Assembly (NCBI RefSeq): GCF_013618475.1
Contig: NZ_JABJVN010000010.1
Span: forward strand, 105,812 to 169,811
Length of the DNA: 64,000 bases
Direction of reading: 5' to 3'
DNA from: Saccharibacillus deserti
GTDB lineage: Bacteria; Bacillota; Bacilli; Paenibacillales; Paenibacillaceae
Shown here one piece after another: positions 24,710-33,118 of the stretch. Both the position numbers and the translations under genes were made by a program. The first letter of the stretch is position 1; each line of letters opens with the position of its first letter. The notes under the pieces are model-generated. The model was not told where the DNA came from. It worked only from the letters and a program-made list of their open reading frames with translations, and did not search any database.

Positions 24710-25624
24710 TTAAAGACTTTTATGAATTTTGCGCAATTTTTTGTGTATCCAGATAGCTGCCTGCGTCCCTTCACCCATCGCAATCGTCGACAGTTCAGAA
24801 TGCAGGCCAATATCGCCGGCTGCCCAGACTCCTTCAACGTCGGTCATCTTGGTGCGCGAATCGGTCTTGATATGCCGGTTCCCTTCGAGGGTCACGCCAA
24901 GCTGGACGGCAAGTTCCGTTCGGACGTGGCTGCCTCCGAATGCGATAAATCCTTTGTCCGCTTCCAGTTCGCGCCCGTCTTCCAGAACGACGGAACGGAT
25001 ATCGCGGTGATCGTCCGAACGCACCTCGGCGACTTTTTGCTCTTCGTAATCGATTCCGACCTTCCGCATATGTTCGAGCAGGCGCTCTTCGATCGGCGCC
25101 CGTTCATGATTGATATAAGTCAGGTGGGGCGTACGCTCGGACAGCAGCACCGCCATGCCCGATCCGTGTTCGCCCGATCCGATCAGCACGGTTTTTTGAT
25201 CCACAATCTCATAGCCGTCGCAGTCGGGGCAAATATAAACGCTATAACCGAGCGTATCGCGCAGTCCCGGAATTTCCGGATAACGGTCCATCATTCCCGT
25301 TGCCAGCAGTACGGTATGGGAGAAAAAGCGTTTGCCGGTTCCCGTTGTCAATACAAAACGTTCGCCGTCCCGCGCCGCTTCCATTACCGCGTCCTGAACA
25401 AATTCCACGCCCAGCGCTTCGGCCTGCTTTCTTCCGGTACGGCGCAGATCTTCGCCGGTTACGCCTTCGGGCCAACCGAGTATATTGTGATACGTATGGC
25501 AGACCGACGAGCGGCCGTACCCGGAATCGATAACGAGAACCCGATGGGTACTGTAGCGTCCTAATTGAATAGCCGCTTGGGTTCCCGCGATTCCTCCACC
25601 GATGATGATGCAATCATGCAGCAT
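24710..25624 (-). CDS. Thioredoxin-reductase-like FAD/NAD(P)-dependent oxidoreductase
   Basis: Protein of 304 residues from the ATG at 25622-25624, placed after GAGGAG; the longer frame upstream has no site. The FAD-binding motif is IIGGGIAGTQAA at the N-terminus, the redox motif is CPDC near residue 130, the second nucleotide-binding motif is VLIGSGEHGSG, and the C-terminal FAD motif is GVWAAGDIG. The low-molecular-weight thioredoxin reductase fold is clear. A dedicated partner such as thioredoxin is not encoded nearby, so the acceptor is unknown. The leader carries a 10-base inverted repeat at 25646-25715. Confidence 0.85.
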   Translation of the reverse strand: MLHDCIIIGGGIAGTQAAIQLGRYSTHRVLVIDSGYGRSSVCHTYHNILGWPEGVTGEDLRRTGRKQAEALGVEFVQDAVMEAARDGERFVLTTGTGKRFFSHTVLLATGMMDRYPEIPGLRDTLGYSVYICPDCDGYEIVDQKTVLIGSGEHGSGMAVLLSERTPHLTYINHERAPIEERLLEHMRKVGIDYEEQKVAEVRSDDHRDIRSVVLEDGRELEADKGFIAFGGSHVRTELAVQLGVTLEGNRHIKTDSRTKMTDVEGVWAAGDIGLHSELSTIAMGEGTQAAIWIHKKLRKIHKSL

Positions 25625-25773
25625 GAACAGGCTCCTCTCTTTGTTCAAGCGGACTGCCGGATACGAATAAGACGTTTCCAAATCGATATTCGTTCCCTTT
25701 TTGCAAGTCCGCTTGCTTTTGTACAGTGGGTTTCCAAAATATATAAACCAAAACCCTTTTTTTAAACGCTCAT

Positions 25774-25802
25774 TTGACATGTGCGGCGCATATCCCTACA
25801 AT
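25774..25802 (+). promoter_or_regulatory. SigA promoter of the small membrane protein / CNNM operon
   Basis: TTGACA (perfect), 17-base spacer, TACAAT (five of six). It sets the likely transcription start near 25809, which rules out the GTG at 25781 as a start codon for the downstream frame. Confidence 0.75.
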
Positions 25803-25819
25803 TTATCTGGTTATGCCGT

Positions 25820-26317
25820 ATGTTCGGAACTTTTCCCAGAAAGGAGACGATCCCCTTACCGAACCGACTACGACGGCCCCGCCGCTTGTTGGATTCGGCG
25901 AAAAACGGGGCCCGTTTCCTTTTTGTCGTCCTGCTGACCCTGGTGCTGTGCCTGTCGCCTTCCGTACTGAAAGACGAGAACCCGATTGACCTCGACGAGG
26001 CGCTCGACAATCTCAACAGTGCGGATACCGGAGTCGGACCGCTGCCTTCCGGGCTGCCTTCGATGCTCTGGACGCCGGGCATTCTGCCTGTTGAAGCCGA
26101 CCCCGCGCCGCCGCACGATCCGTTCTTCCCGCTGCATGCGGTAGAGCTTCTGATCGGATGGGCGGTCCTGCTTCGACTGAAGAAATTGCTGCTCAGGCCG
26201 CTCAAATTCCTCTCCAATTACGTGTATAAAGCGCTTGCTTTGCCTTATTTTTTGAACAATCGCTTTATACACGAAGGGAGAGAAACAGATCCATATGGGA
26301 GTTACCATTGCCACTAA
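25820..26317 (+). CDS. Membrane protein of unknown function, start uncertain
   Basis: The frame shows strong G/C preference at third positions between about 25970 and 26210, so it is coding. It has a hydrophobic helix ARFLFVVLLTLVLCLSPSVL, an acidic proline-rich loop and a second helix LHAVELLIGWAVLLRLKKLL. I do not recognise a family. The first in-frame ATG after the predicted transcription start is at 25820 but lacks a binding site. An AAAGGAG at about 25840-25846 is followed in frame only by ATC and no usual start codon. It overlaps the next gene by 23 bases, which suggests coupling with the CNNM-type protein. Confidence 0.6.
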   Translation: MFGTFPRKETIPLPNRLRRPRRLLDSAKNGARFLFVVLLTLVLCLSPSVLKDENPIDLDEALDNLNSADTGVGPLPSGLPSMLWTPGILPVEADPAPPHDPFFPLHAVELLIGWAVLLRLKKLLLRPLKFLSNYVYKALALPYFLNNRFIHEGRETDPYGSYHCH

Positions 26318-27632
26318 TCTGCTGCTGGTTGCGCTGCTGATCGCGGCCACCGCTTATTTCGTCATTACCGAGTTTGCCATCATCCGGGTCAGAAGCAGCC
26401 GAATCGACCAACTGATCCTCGAAGGCAACAAACGGGCCATCAACGCCAAAAAGGTGATTACCAACCTGGACGGTTCGCTTTCCGCCTGCCAGTTGGGAAT
26501 CACCATCACCGCTCTCGGGTTGGGTTCGCTCGGCGAGCCGACCATGGAACTGCTGCTGCATCCGGTCTTCGAAGCCGTTCCGGCCGTGCCGGAAGCTGTA
26601 GCTTCGCTGCTGTCCTACGTGCTGGCTTTTGTGATTATCACCTACCTGCATGTCGTGGTCGGCGAACTGTTCCCCAAAACGGTCGCGATCCAGAAATCCG
26701 AAGCCGTTACGCTGGCCGTATCGGGATCGCTGCTTGTTTTTTACAAAGTCATGTATCCGTTCATCTGGCTGCTCAACGGCTCGGCGAACCAGATCGGACG
26801 CTTGATCGGCATGAAACCGGCCAGTGAACACGGGGAAGCGTTCTCGGAAGAAGAACTGCGCCTGATTCTGAACGAAAGCTACGAAGGCGGCAAAATCAAT
26901 CAAAGCGAATACGGCTACGTCAGCCGCATTTTCGCTTTCGACGAAATGCTCGCCAACGAGATCATGGTGCCGCGTACCGACATGGCCTGCCTCTATCTTG
27001 AAAAATCGCGCGAAGAAAATCGCCGGATCATTCTGCAGGAGCAGTATACGCGCTTCCCTGTCGCCGATATGAGCAAAGACCATATTGTCGGCATGGTCAA
27101 CACCAAACAGTACTTCCTGGCGCTGGAAGAAAACCCGGATACCGATGTCGCGTCCCTCGTGCATCCGGTGATGTCCGTGTCCGAAAGTATGGCGGTCAAA
27201 GATCTGCTCAAAAAAATGCAAAACGAAAATACGCATATCGCGATTCTTGTCGACGAATACGGCGGTACATCGGGTATGGTGACGATCGAAGATATTCTCG
27301 AAGAAATTGTCGGAGATATCCGCGACGAATTCGACGAGGCCGAAGAAACCGAAATCGTTCAGGTCTCGGAAGATCGGCTGATCGTAGACGGCAAAGTCTT
27401 TATCCACCGGATCAATGAACTGCTCATGACCGATCTGGACGACGGGGAACTGAATACGATCGGAGGATGGCTGTACGGTCACCGTCCGGATCTGCCGGTC
27501 GGCCGGAAATGGATTCACGAAAATCTGGAATTCACCGTTCTTCGCCGCGGCCCGCGCCGCTACCGCAAACTGGATATTTTGCGCCGGCCGGATCCTGCGG
27601 ACGACAGCGCCGAGCCTAAGCACGAATCTTAA
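26295..27632 (+). CDS. CNNM/CBS-domain transporter family protein (hemolysin C/CorC-like)
   Basis: Protein of 445 residues; GGGAGAG lies about 12 bases before the ATG. The N-terminal half is a DUF21/CNNM membrane domain with about four helices (SACQLGITITALGLGSLGEP is characteristic). Two CBS domains follow at about residues 205-335, including EIMVPRTDMACL and ILVDEYGGTSGMVTIEDILEE. The C-terminal CorC/HlyC domain ends the protein (INELLMTDLDDGELNTIGGW). Such proteins export Mg2+ or Co2+ or support Na+/Mg2+ balance; the label hemolysin is historical. The TM protein upstream overlaps it and may be a partner. Confidence 0.9.
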   Translation: MGVTIATNLLLVALLIAATAYFVITEFAIIRVRSSRIDQLILEGNKRAINAKKVITNLDGSLSACQLGITITALGLGSLGEPTMELLLHPVFEAVPAVPEAVASLLSYVLAFVIITYLHVVVGELFPKTVAIQKSEAVTLAVSGSLLVFYKVMYPFIWLLNGSANQIGRLIGMKPASEHGEAFSEEELRLILNESYEGGKINQSEYGYVSRIFAFDEMLANEIMVPRTDMACLYLEKSREENRRIILQEQYTRFPVADMSKDHIVGMVNTKQYFLALEENPDTDVASLVHPVMSVSESMAVKDLLKKMQNENTHIAILVDEYGGTSGMVTIEDILEEIVGDIRDEFDEAEETEIVQVSEDRLIVDGKVFIHRINELLMTDLDDGELNTIGGWLYGHRPDLPVGRKWIHENLEFTVLRRGPRRYRKLDILRRPDPADDSAEPKHES

Positions 27633-27684
27633 GTCTTCCGGCAGGTCGGGACGAAGTCGAATCTTTGCAGGAACGACTCTTCCC

Positions 27685-27725
27685 GGCAAAAAGCCCTTTC
27701 CGTCAACCGGAAAGGGCTTTTTGCC
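27685..27725. terminator. Bidirectional terminator between CNNM gene and acidic protein gene
   Basis: An 18-base perfect stem, GGCAAAAAGCCCTTTCCG with its complement, around a 5-base loop; A- and T-runs serve both convergent genes. Confidence 0.92.
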
Positions 27726-27791
27726 GATCGAACCGCTGCGCATGTTCCGAGGCCATCGGTTGCGTCGCAGCAATCCCGGCGATTCATACGG

Positions 27792-28058
27792 TCAAAAACC
27801 GCTTTTATATTTGTCGTCGCTTGAAGAACGCGTCTTGGTCGCGTCCTTGTTTTTCTCTTCCTGCTGCTCCATGGCGATATCTTCCATCGGAAGCGGGTCG
27901 ACGTTCATTTCGCTTTCGTGCATATCGAATAGGCTTTCGTTGCCTGTCGCATACTGCTCGGGGTGATCGTGCGAACCCTGCCGGTTGTCATCCTGCTGAT
28001 TTTGCTGCAGCGCTTCGGTTTCCTCGCGCTTCTTGGCTTCATGCTGCTCTTTGTCCAT
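27792..28058 (-). CDS. Small acidic hydrophilic protein with SigB-type promoter (88 aa)
   Basis: AGGAGGTG precedes the ATG. The product is very rich in Glu, Gln, Asp and Lys, lacks hydrophobic stretches and is probably disordered. No family is recognised. A promoter of the SigB type (28098-28124) lies 40-65 bases upstream, and the gene has a terminator, so it stands alone. The composition plus stress promoter recall small hydrophilic desiccation or stress proteins, but that is only an analogy. Confidence 0.7.
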   Translation of the reverse strand: MDKEQHEAKKREETEALQQNQQDDNRQGSHDHPEQYATGNESLFDMHESEMNVDPLPMEDIAMEQQEEKNKDATKTRSSSDDKYKSGF

Positions 28059-28097
28059 GATAGTCTGACACCTCCTGTTATCGCTTTCTTACCCTCT

Positions 28098-28124
28098 TTA
28101 CCCGTAAGCGGAGCGTCTCAAAAC
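28098..28124 (-). promoter_or_regulatory. SigB-type promoter of the 88-residue acidic protein gene
   Basis: Minus strand: GTTTTG (28119-28124), 15-base spacer, GGGTAA (28098-28103). A second GGGTAA nearby at 28089-28094 lacks a partner at the right distance. Confidence 0.6.
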
Positions 28125-28152
28125 GAAAAAGGAAAGATCCCCCGGACAAAAA

Positions 28153-28187
28153 AAGGATTGCGCGAACTTTCCTTCGCACAATCCCTT
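28153..28187 (-). terminator. Terminator of the aldo/keto reductase gene
   Basis: AGGATTGCGCGAA and TTCGCACAATCC pair with one mismatch; a T-run follows on the minus strand. Confidence 0.82.
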
Positions 28188-28202
28188 AATGTCTTCTTAC
28201 CT

Positions 28203-29105
28203 TCAGCGATGCTGCGCATAGACGTTTGCCGGTACCGCAGATCGGATCGCGGCCCGCTCCGTATCGCTCAGAGGAGCACTCGCAACCGCCGCGATATTGG
28301 CCCGCAGCTGCTGCGGGGTACTCGCTCCGGCCAGAACGCAGTCCGCGCCTGTGGAAGACAGCGGATAGCGAAGCGCCGTTTCGGCCAGAGGCCGGTCGAC
28401 CGCCGATACGATTTCGCTGCGGAAACGCCGCAGTTCTTCTTCGCTGTAGCCCAGATAACCTTTGGACAGCTTGCTTTCGCCTTCTTCGGTCAGCATCCCG
28501 CTCGCAACGGGACCTCGGGCCAGCAGCCCGATCCCGGTTGCTTCGAGCAGAGGCAGCACTTCTTCTTCCGGACGCCGGTCGAAAATACTGTACTGACTCA
28601 TGACACTGACGATCCGCGAACGCGAAACGTATTCGCGAATCACATTCGGACGGATCGAAGAAATGCCGTAGTACCGGATTACGCCTTCTTTTTGCAGCTG
28701 TTCAAAAGCTTCGATCGTCTCGTCGATCGGATCGTCGAGCGTGCCGCCGTGCAGCTGGTACAGATCGATATAGTCCGTACCCAGCCGCTTGAGGCTGTCT
28801 TTGACTGCGGACAAAATGTAAGCTTTCGAAGCGTCCCAGGCGAGCCCTTCCTGCCCGGGCAGACGCCGATTGCCGACTTTCGTAGCCAGTATTACGTCGC
28901 TTCGCCGGCCTTTGATCGCTTTGCCGACCAATTCTTCGTTGCGGCCGGCATCGTACAGATCCGCCGTATCCAGCAGATTGATTCCCCGATCGAGCGCTTC
29001 GTGCAGCAGTTTCAACGCTTTGTCTTCCTCCGTGCCGATCGACATACAGCCGAAGCCGATTTCGCCGACAAGCAGTTCCGAACGGCCGAGCTTATTTTTT
29101 TTCAT
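28203..29105 (-). CDS. Aldo/keto reductase
   Basis: Protein of 300 residues, preceded by AAGGAG. The catalytic tetrad is visible: Asp in INLLDTADLYDAG with its Tyr, Lys in VILATKVG, and His in LYQLHGG. The NADPH-binding end includes LAGASTPQQL. The family reduces aldehydes and ketones in the cytoplasm. Nearest remembered relatives are YqkF-type enzymes of bacilli. It is the last gene before a terminator and begins 33 bases after the thioesterase gene stop, so the two may be co-transcribed. Confidence 0.88.
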   Translation of the reverse strand: MKKNKLGRSELLVGEIGFGCMSIGTEEDKALKLLHEALDRGINLLDTADLYDAGRNEELVGKAIKGRRSDVILATKVGNRRLPGQEGLAWDASKAYILSAVKDSLKRLGTDYIDLYQLHGGTLDDPIDETIEAFEQLQKEGVIRYYGISSIRPNVIREYVSRSRIVSVMSQYSIFDRRPEEEVLPLLEATGIGLLARGPVASGMLTEEGESKLSKGYLGYSEEELRRFRSEIVSAVDRPLAETALRYPLSSTGADCVLAGASTPQQLRANIAAVASAPLSDTERAAIRSAVPANVYAQHR

Positions 29106-29138
29106 ACGGTTCCGCTCCTTTTGCGTGCTTGGAATGCG

Positions 29139-29897
29139 TTACGTGCGTGTTGGAATCCGGGCCTCCAGTCCGAGTACGGCTTCGAACGTTCTGCGGCCCG
29201 TCTGCGTCTTTCCGGCGAAGAACACTTCCCGGCCTCCGGCCGTTCGCCGCAGAACGATCCGGTCGCCGATCGCCGCTTCGCGGCTGTACGTAATCGTCAG
29301 CGAGCGGACATCGGATTCGCGATGCTCGTCCGCCGTCAGCAGATCGGCGCACAGATCGGCATAACGCGCATTGTTCAAGTGCCCGTAGCAGTCTACCGCG
29401 CTGTAAGGGACCTGATAGATCCCGGCTTCGCTCCAGGCGGCTTCTTCGTCTCCGGGCAGAGCCGCTTTCTTCGGTGCGCCCGCAAGCGAAGCCCGGGTGC
29501 TGACCGATAACGGGAACGGAAAAGCGGACGGACGCAGAATCCGTCGTTTGGCTATATCCACGAGCGTCCAGGCAGTCGAAGCCAGGCCGATCTCGAATCC
29601 CGCTGCGTCAACCAGGCGGTAATCCCGGATCCACACCGCTCCTTCGGCTCCGCTGTTCCAGGTTTCCAGCAGCAGCGAGTCGCCGAGTCGGGGTACGGCA
29701 AACAGCTCCAGGCGGGTGGTCATCAGCACCCAGGCCATCCCTTCTTCCAGCATCCGGCCTACGGAAATGCCGGCATGTTCCAGATGACGGTCTGCCGTAT
29801 TCTGCATGACGCCAAGCAGAGCGGACAGCCGCATCCGGCCGGCAAAATCCGAGTCCGTGACCGAAACGGAGAATGATTCTTTCCATATATCCTCCAT
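29139..29897 (-). CDS. Acyl-ACP thioesterase family protein
   Basis: Protein of 252 residues; AAAGGAG precedes the ATG at 29895-29897, and the longer frame upstream has no site. It shows a double hotdog pattern: ESFSVSVTDSDFAGRMRLSALLGVMQNTA opens the first repeat (split here by family position), and YSAVDCYGHLNNARYADLCADL opens the second, with the Asn/His typical of the active site. These enzymes release fatty acids from acyl carrier protein. Bacterial members occur in Firmicutes and set free fatty acid levels or chain length. Probably co-transcribed with the aldo/keto reductase. Confidence 0.82.
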   Translation of the reverse strand: MEDIWKESFSVSVTDSDFAGRMRLSALLGVMQNTADRHLEHAGISVGRMLEEGMAWVLMTTRLELFAVPRLGDSLLLETWNSGAEGAVWIRDYRLVDAAGFEIGLASTAWTLVDIAKRRILRPSAFPFPLSVSTRASLAGAPKKAALPGDEEAAWSEAGIYQVPYSAVDCYGHLNNARYADLCADLLTADEHRESDVRSLTITYSREAAIGDRIVLRRTAGGREVFFAGKTQTGRRTFEAVLGLEARIPTRT

Positions 29898-30027
29898 CTT
29901 CGTCAGCTCCTTTCGCGCCAAAAAGCTCTGCGCTTCGATGTCCATTATAGCGCCGGAACATCCAAATGCCAAACCGCGGCGGATTTCCAGGCGCTCCGCA
30001 TAATCGGTAACCGGGCCGCAAATCGAC

Positions 30028-30063
30028 GCAAAAAGCTCCGCTTTTTCGAGAAGAAGCGGAGCT
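30028..30063 (-). terminator. Terminator of nitroreductase 3
   Basis: AGCTCCGCTT (30034-30043) pairs with AAGCGGAGCT (30054-30063); T5 follows on the minus strand. Confidence 0.85.
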
Positions 30064-30100
30064 GGAGAAACCGTTAAAATCTTCGACGAAGACTCTGGAT

Positions 30101-30685
30101 TCAGTTGTCGAACGTGTCGATCCAAACCGTCTTCGATTCGAACGGCTCGCGCGTTCCCTGGCCCGGTTCGCGGTCCGGGTAGCCCACATAGATGAAGCCC
30201 AGCATCTGCCCGTTTGCACCGAGACCGAAACGTTCGGCCATCAGCGGATGATAACAGAGACTTCCGCTTCTCCAGACCGTGCCGAGACCCAGCGAATGCG
30301 CTTCAAGCAGCATATTCTGAATCGCGGAACCGACGGCAAGCGTCTCTTCCAGCGGAATAATCTTCGGGCTCTCCACCGGATCGCAGCCTACCGCAATAAT
30401 AACGGGGGCGCGCAGCACTTTTTTGTTGGCGGAAGCGAGCAGTTCCTCGCGTTCTTCCGGTGAAGGATTCAGGCCTTTCTCGGCCGCTTCGGTATCGGCC
30501 ATCGCGGCTGCCAGTTTGCTGCGGCCGTCTCCCTGCAGAACGAAAAACCTCCACGGTTCGGTCTTCCGGTGATTGGGAGCCCAGGTTCCCGCTTCCAAGA
30601 TACGTTCAATCTGCTCGCGCGGCACTTCCTCGTTCTTGACCGCCCCGACGCTGCGCCGGGTACGGATCGCTTCCGATAGATTCAT
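30101..30685 (-). CDS. Nitroreductase family protein (YdjA-like)
   Basis: Protein of 194 residues; AAGGAGGAA lies before the ATG at 30683-30685. The opening MNLSEAIRTRRSVGAVKNEE and GTWAPNHRKTEPWRFFVLQG are the minimal YdjA-type nitroreductase pattern, in which Arg residues hold the FMN phosphate. LAVGSAIQNMLLEAHSLGLG follows. It should use FMN and NAD(P)H to reduce nitro or quinone compounds. It stands alone, ending in a good terminator. This is the third nitroreductase subfamily in the window. Confidence 0.85.
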   Translation of the reverse strand: MNLSEAIRTRRSVGAVKNEEVPREQIERILEAGTWAPNHRKTEPWRFFVLQGDGRSKLAAAMADTEAAEKGLNPSPEEREELLASANKKVLRAPVIIAVGCDPVESPKIIPLEETLAVGSAIQNMLLEAHSLGLGTVWRSGSLCYHPLMAERFGLGANGQMLGFIYVGYPDREPGQGTREPFESKTVWIDTFDN

Positions 30686-30750
30686 TGCAATTCCTCCTTC
30701 GATTCCCTTGCGGCAGCTTCTGCCGCGGGTGAACACTTGATTCAAACATA

Positions 30751-30782
30751 CGAATTCCCGGCCGCCTTCGGCCGGGAATTCG
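30751..30782 (-). terminator. Perfect 14-base-pair hairpin after the aldose epimerase gene
   Basis: CGAATTCCCGGCCG (30751-30764), loop CCTT, then CGGCCGGGAATTCG. The stem has no mismatch but is not followed by a T-run on the minus strand, so it may act as a transcript 3' end stabiliser or a weak terminator. Confidence 0.55.
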
Positions 30783-30814
30783 TAGACAAAGATCCGGATT
30801 TGGGACAGCCTGTG

Positions 30815-31846
30815 TTAGACGCCGCTGGCCAGATCCACCGCATAAATTCGGCTGGTTGCCTGCCAGACTTCGCCCGGCTCGATCGCAAACAGTCCCATAT
30901 CCTCGGCGGGAAGCGACAGATTCGGAGCGTTAACCAGGTTAACCTGCGGTTCGGGGCAGATGAACGCTCCGCCGGCTCCGCTGTTCCAGATCATCCAGTG
31001 GCGGTACGAAGTGCCTACGTCATACACCACTTTGACTCCGAGTCTGGTGTCGGTAATTTCCGCCCGGTTGCGGCCGCCTTGAGGAACGGCCGTATAATGG
31101 TTGTCCATCGCATCGACATACGGATTCACTCCGCTTTCGCGCATCTCCTCTTCCCACTCCGCAAGCGGCTGGAATCCGCCGGTCGGCAGCATCCGTCCGT
31201 CCAGTTCGCGGCGCTGGCCGATCGTTACTTTGATGCGGCAGTCTTCGGATGTGCTTTCTTCCGCAAAAGGCGCATTCAGGGCGGTATGGAACGCCAGCAG
31301 AGCCGGCAGCCTGCGTTCCGATTCGTTAAAGAGCGTCACGTCCTGCTCCAGGCCAAGCGCGCTCAGCGTATAACGGATTCGAAGCGTGAAGGAATAAGGG
31401 AAATACTCGTACATGCGGTGCCCTTCGCCTACCCGATGGGCAACCGAAACGAAACTCCCCGCTTCGGAAGCGCCGAAAGCTTCCACTTCCCAAGGAAGCG
31501 TATGCAGATAGCCGTGCAGGAAGTTGCCCGTCGCTTCTTCGTTAACCGGGAAAAGGTATTCTTCGCCGTTCCATTTCAGCTTCCCGCCATCGTAGCGGTT
31601 AGGAGGAAACAGCGGCGGAATGCCATGCGTGCCCGGATCGGATACGAAAGCCTGCATGTCTTCGGGTTCGCGCAGGAAACGGAATCCGCGCGCCGTATTG
31701 CGAAACGCGATCAGATTGCCGCCGATTCCTGGCAGTACGGCCGCTTCGTAGTCGCCGTATTTGAGCCATACGGCCGCTTCCCCGTTGTAGTCGCCGTTTT
31801 TTGCTTCGTACACCGTAGGGGTTCCGGCATTTGGATTCATCGACAT
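30815..31846 (-). CDS. Aldose 1-epimerase family protein
   Basis: Protein of 343 residues; AAAGGAG precedes the ATG at 31844-31846. The beta-sandwich mutarotase pattern includes VLPGIGGNLIAFRN, NFLHGYLHTLPWEV with the expected His, and CPEPQVNLVNAPN with the catalytic Glu region. It interconverts alpha and beta anomers of sugars or sugar phosphates. The specific sugar cannot be assigned. It lies 89 bases after the Gfo/Idh/MocA gene on the same strand, which gives a possible two-gene sugar operon. Confidence 0.85.
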   Translation of the reverse strand: MSMNPNAGTPTVYEAKNGDYNGEAAVWLKYGDYEAAVLPGIGGNLIAFRNTARGFRFLREPEDMQAFVSDPGTHGIPPLFPPNRYDGGKLKWNGEEYLFPVNEEATGNFLHGYLHTLPWEVEAFGASEAGSFVSVAHRVGEGHRMYEYFPYSFTLRIRYTLSALGLEQDVTLFNESERRLPALLAFHTALNAPFAEESTSEDCRIKVTIGQRRELDGRMLPTGGFQPLAEWEEEMRESGVNPYVDAMDNHYTAVPQGGRNRAEITDTRLGVKVVYDVGTSYRHWMIWNSGAGGAFICPEPQVNLVNAPNLSLPAEDMGLFAIEPGEVWQATSRIYAVDLASGV

Positions 31847-31935
31847 GTACAGTCTCCTTTAAATAAAATTGGAATCACTCACGATTCATTATAACTCGCC
31901 GCAGGATACGCTTTCAATGTTGGCGGCGTTCGAAC

Positions 31936-32937
31936 TTAGTTCGCTGCGATTTCGACCCGGCGGCCTTCACGGGCGGATTGGAGACAGGCATCGACCGCAC
32001 GCATATTGCGCAGGGCATCACCAGGAGCGAAAGGCAGCTTCGATTCGCCGAACACCGCACGGGCGAAAGCATCGGCCTGCAGCGTATAATGATTGACCTC
32101 CGGCAGACGTTCTTCACGCCGCTCCCGATCCGTACAGACGACAATCTGCGGATTTTCGCGCCATCCGAACATGAACGGCAGTTCGATCCGGCCGCGGGTT
32201 CCCGTAATTTCAAAATACGAACGGTTATACGACCACATGCCGCATTCGAAAGTCAAAGCCAGTCCGTCCGGGAAAGCCAGCAGTCCCGAAGCGGCCATAT
32301 CCACGTCGTCGTGCCGGGAGGAGAAAAAAGCATGGGCCGACGCCCACAACGGTTCGCATCCCGCGATCATCCGTGCGGCCGATATCGGATACACGCCGAT
32401 ATCGTAGATCGACCCTCCGCCCATGGAACGGTTGAAGCGAACGTTGCCGGTATCGTCCGGCGTACAGTAATTGAAAACGCCGTGCATCGAACGAAGGTTT
32501 CCGATTTCCCCCGATTCGAGGATTTCCCGCACGCGCGCGTGTTTGTCTCCATAGCGGTACATAAAAGCTTCCGCAAACCGAACGCCTTCTTCTTCGCAGA
32601 CTTTCAGCATTTCTTCGGCTTCTCCCGCATTTAACGCCGCCGGCTTTTCGCAAAGGACATGTTTGCCCGCCCGCGCCGCTTTGATCGTCCATTCCTTATG
32701 TAAATGATTGGGGAGCGGAATATAGACGGCATCGATCTCGGAGTCCTGCAGCAGCTCTTCATAGCTTCCGTAAGACTTTTCAACGCCTGCCCGTTCGGCC
32801 ATCTTATGAGCCTTGTTCGCGTCGCGGCCGGCGATCGCCGTCACCTTGCCCCGTTCCGAGTTTTGCATAGCCGGAATAAAGGCGCTCTCGGCGATCGAAG
32901 CCGTACCGACAATTCCCCATCGCAGTGTTCGAGTCAT
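31936..32937 (-). CDS. Gfo/Idh/MocA family oxidoreductase
   Basis: Protein of 333 residues from the ATG at 32935-32937 after AAAGGAGGAG. The Rossmann motif is WGIVGTASIAE, followed by YIPLPNHLHKEWTIKAARAG and the family-defining HVLCEKPAALN with the catalytic Lys. The family oxidises or reduces sugars and cyclitols with NAD(P). The C-terminal alpha/beta domain carries the substrate site. Likely co-transcribed with the aldose epimerase. Substrate unknown. Confidence 0.88.
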   Translation of the reverse strand: MTRTLRWGIVGTASIAESAFIPAMQNSERGKVTAIAGRDANKAHKMAERAGVEKSYGSYEELLQDSEIDAVYIPLPNHLHKEWTIKAARAGKHVLCEKPAALNAGEAEEMLKVCEEEGVRFAEAFMYRYGDKHARVREILESGEIGNLRSMHGVFNYCTPDDTGNVRFNRSMGGGSIYDIGVYPISAARMIAGCEPLWASAHAFFSSRHDDVDMAASGLLAFPDGLALTFECGMWSYNRSYFEITGTRGRIELPFMFGWRENPQIVVCTDRERREERLPEVNHYTLQADAFARAVFGESKLPFAPGDALRNMRAVDACLQSAREGRRVEIAAN

Positions 32938-33118
32938 CGTTTCTCCTCCTTTGTCTTCTCCTGTCAACGGCCGGTCAACCGGTGCGGCTTCCGTTCCGTG
33001 TCTTTATGATAACGTTTTTGGAATACGCTGCCAACGTCTTTCAACGCGGGAAAAAAGGGGGTGTTTTACCCCCTATCCTTTTTCGTTTGTCGGCCCGGAC
33101 TGCCCGCTTCAGACAGAA

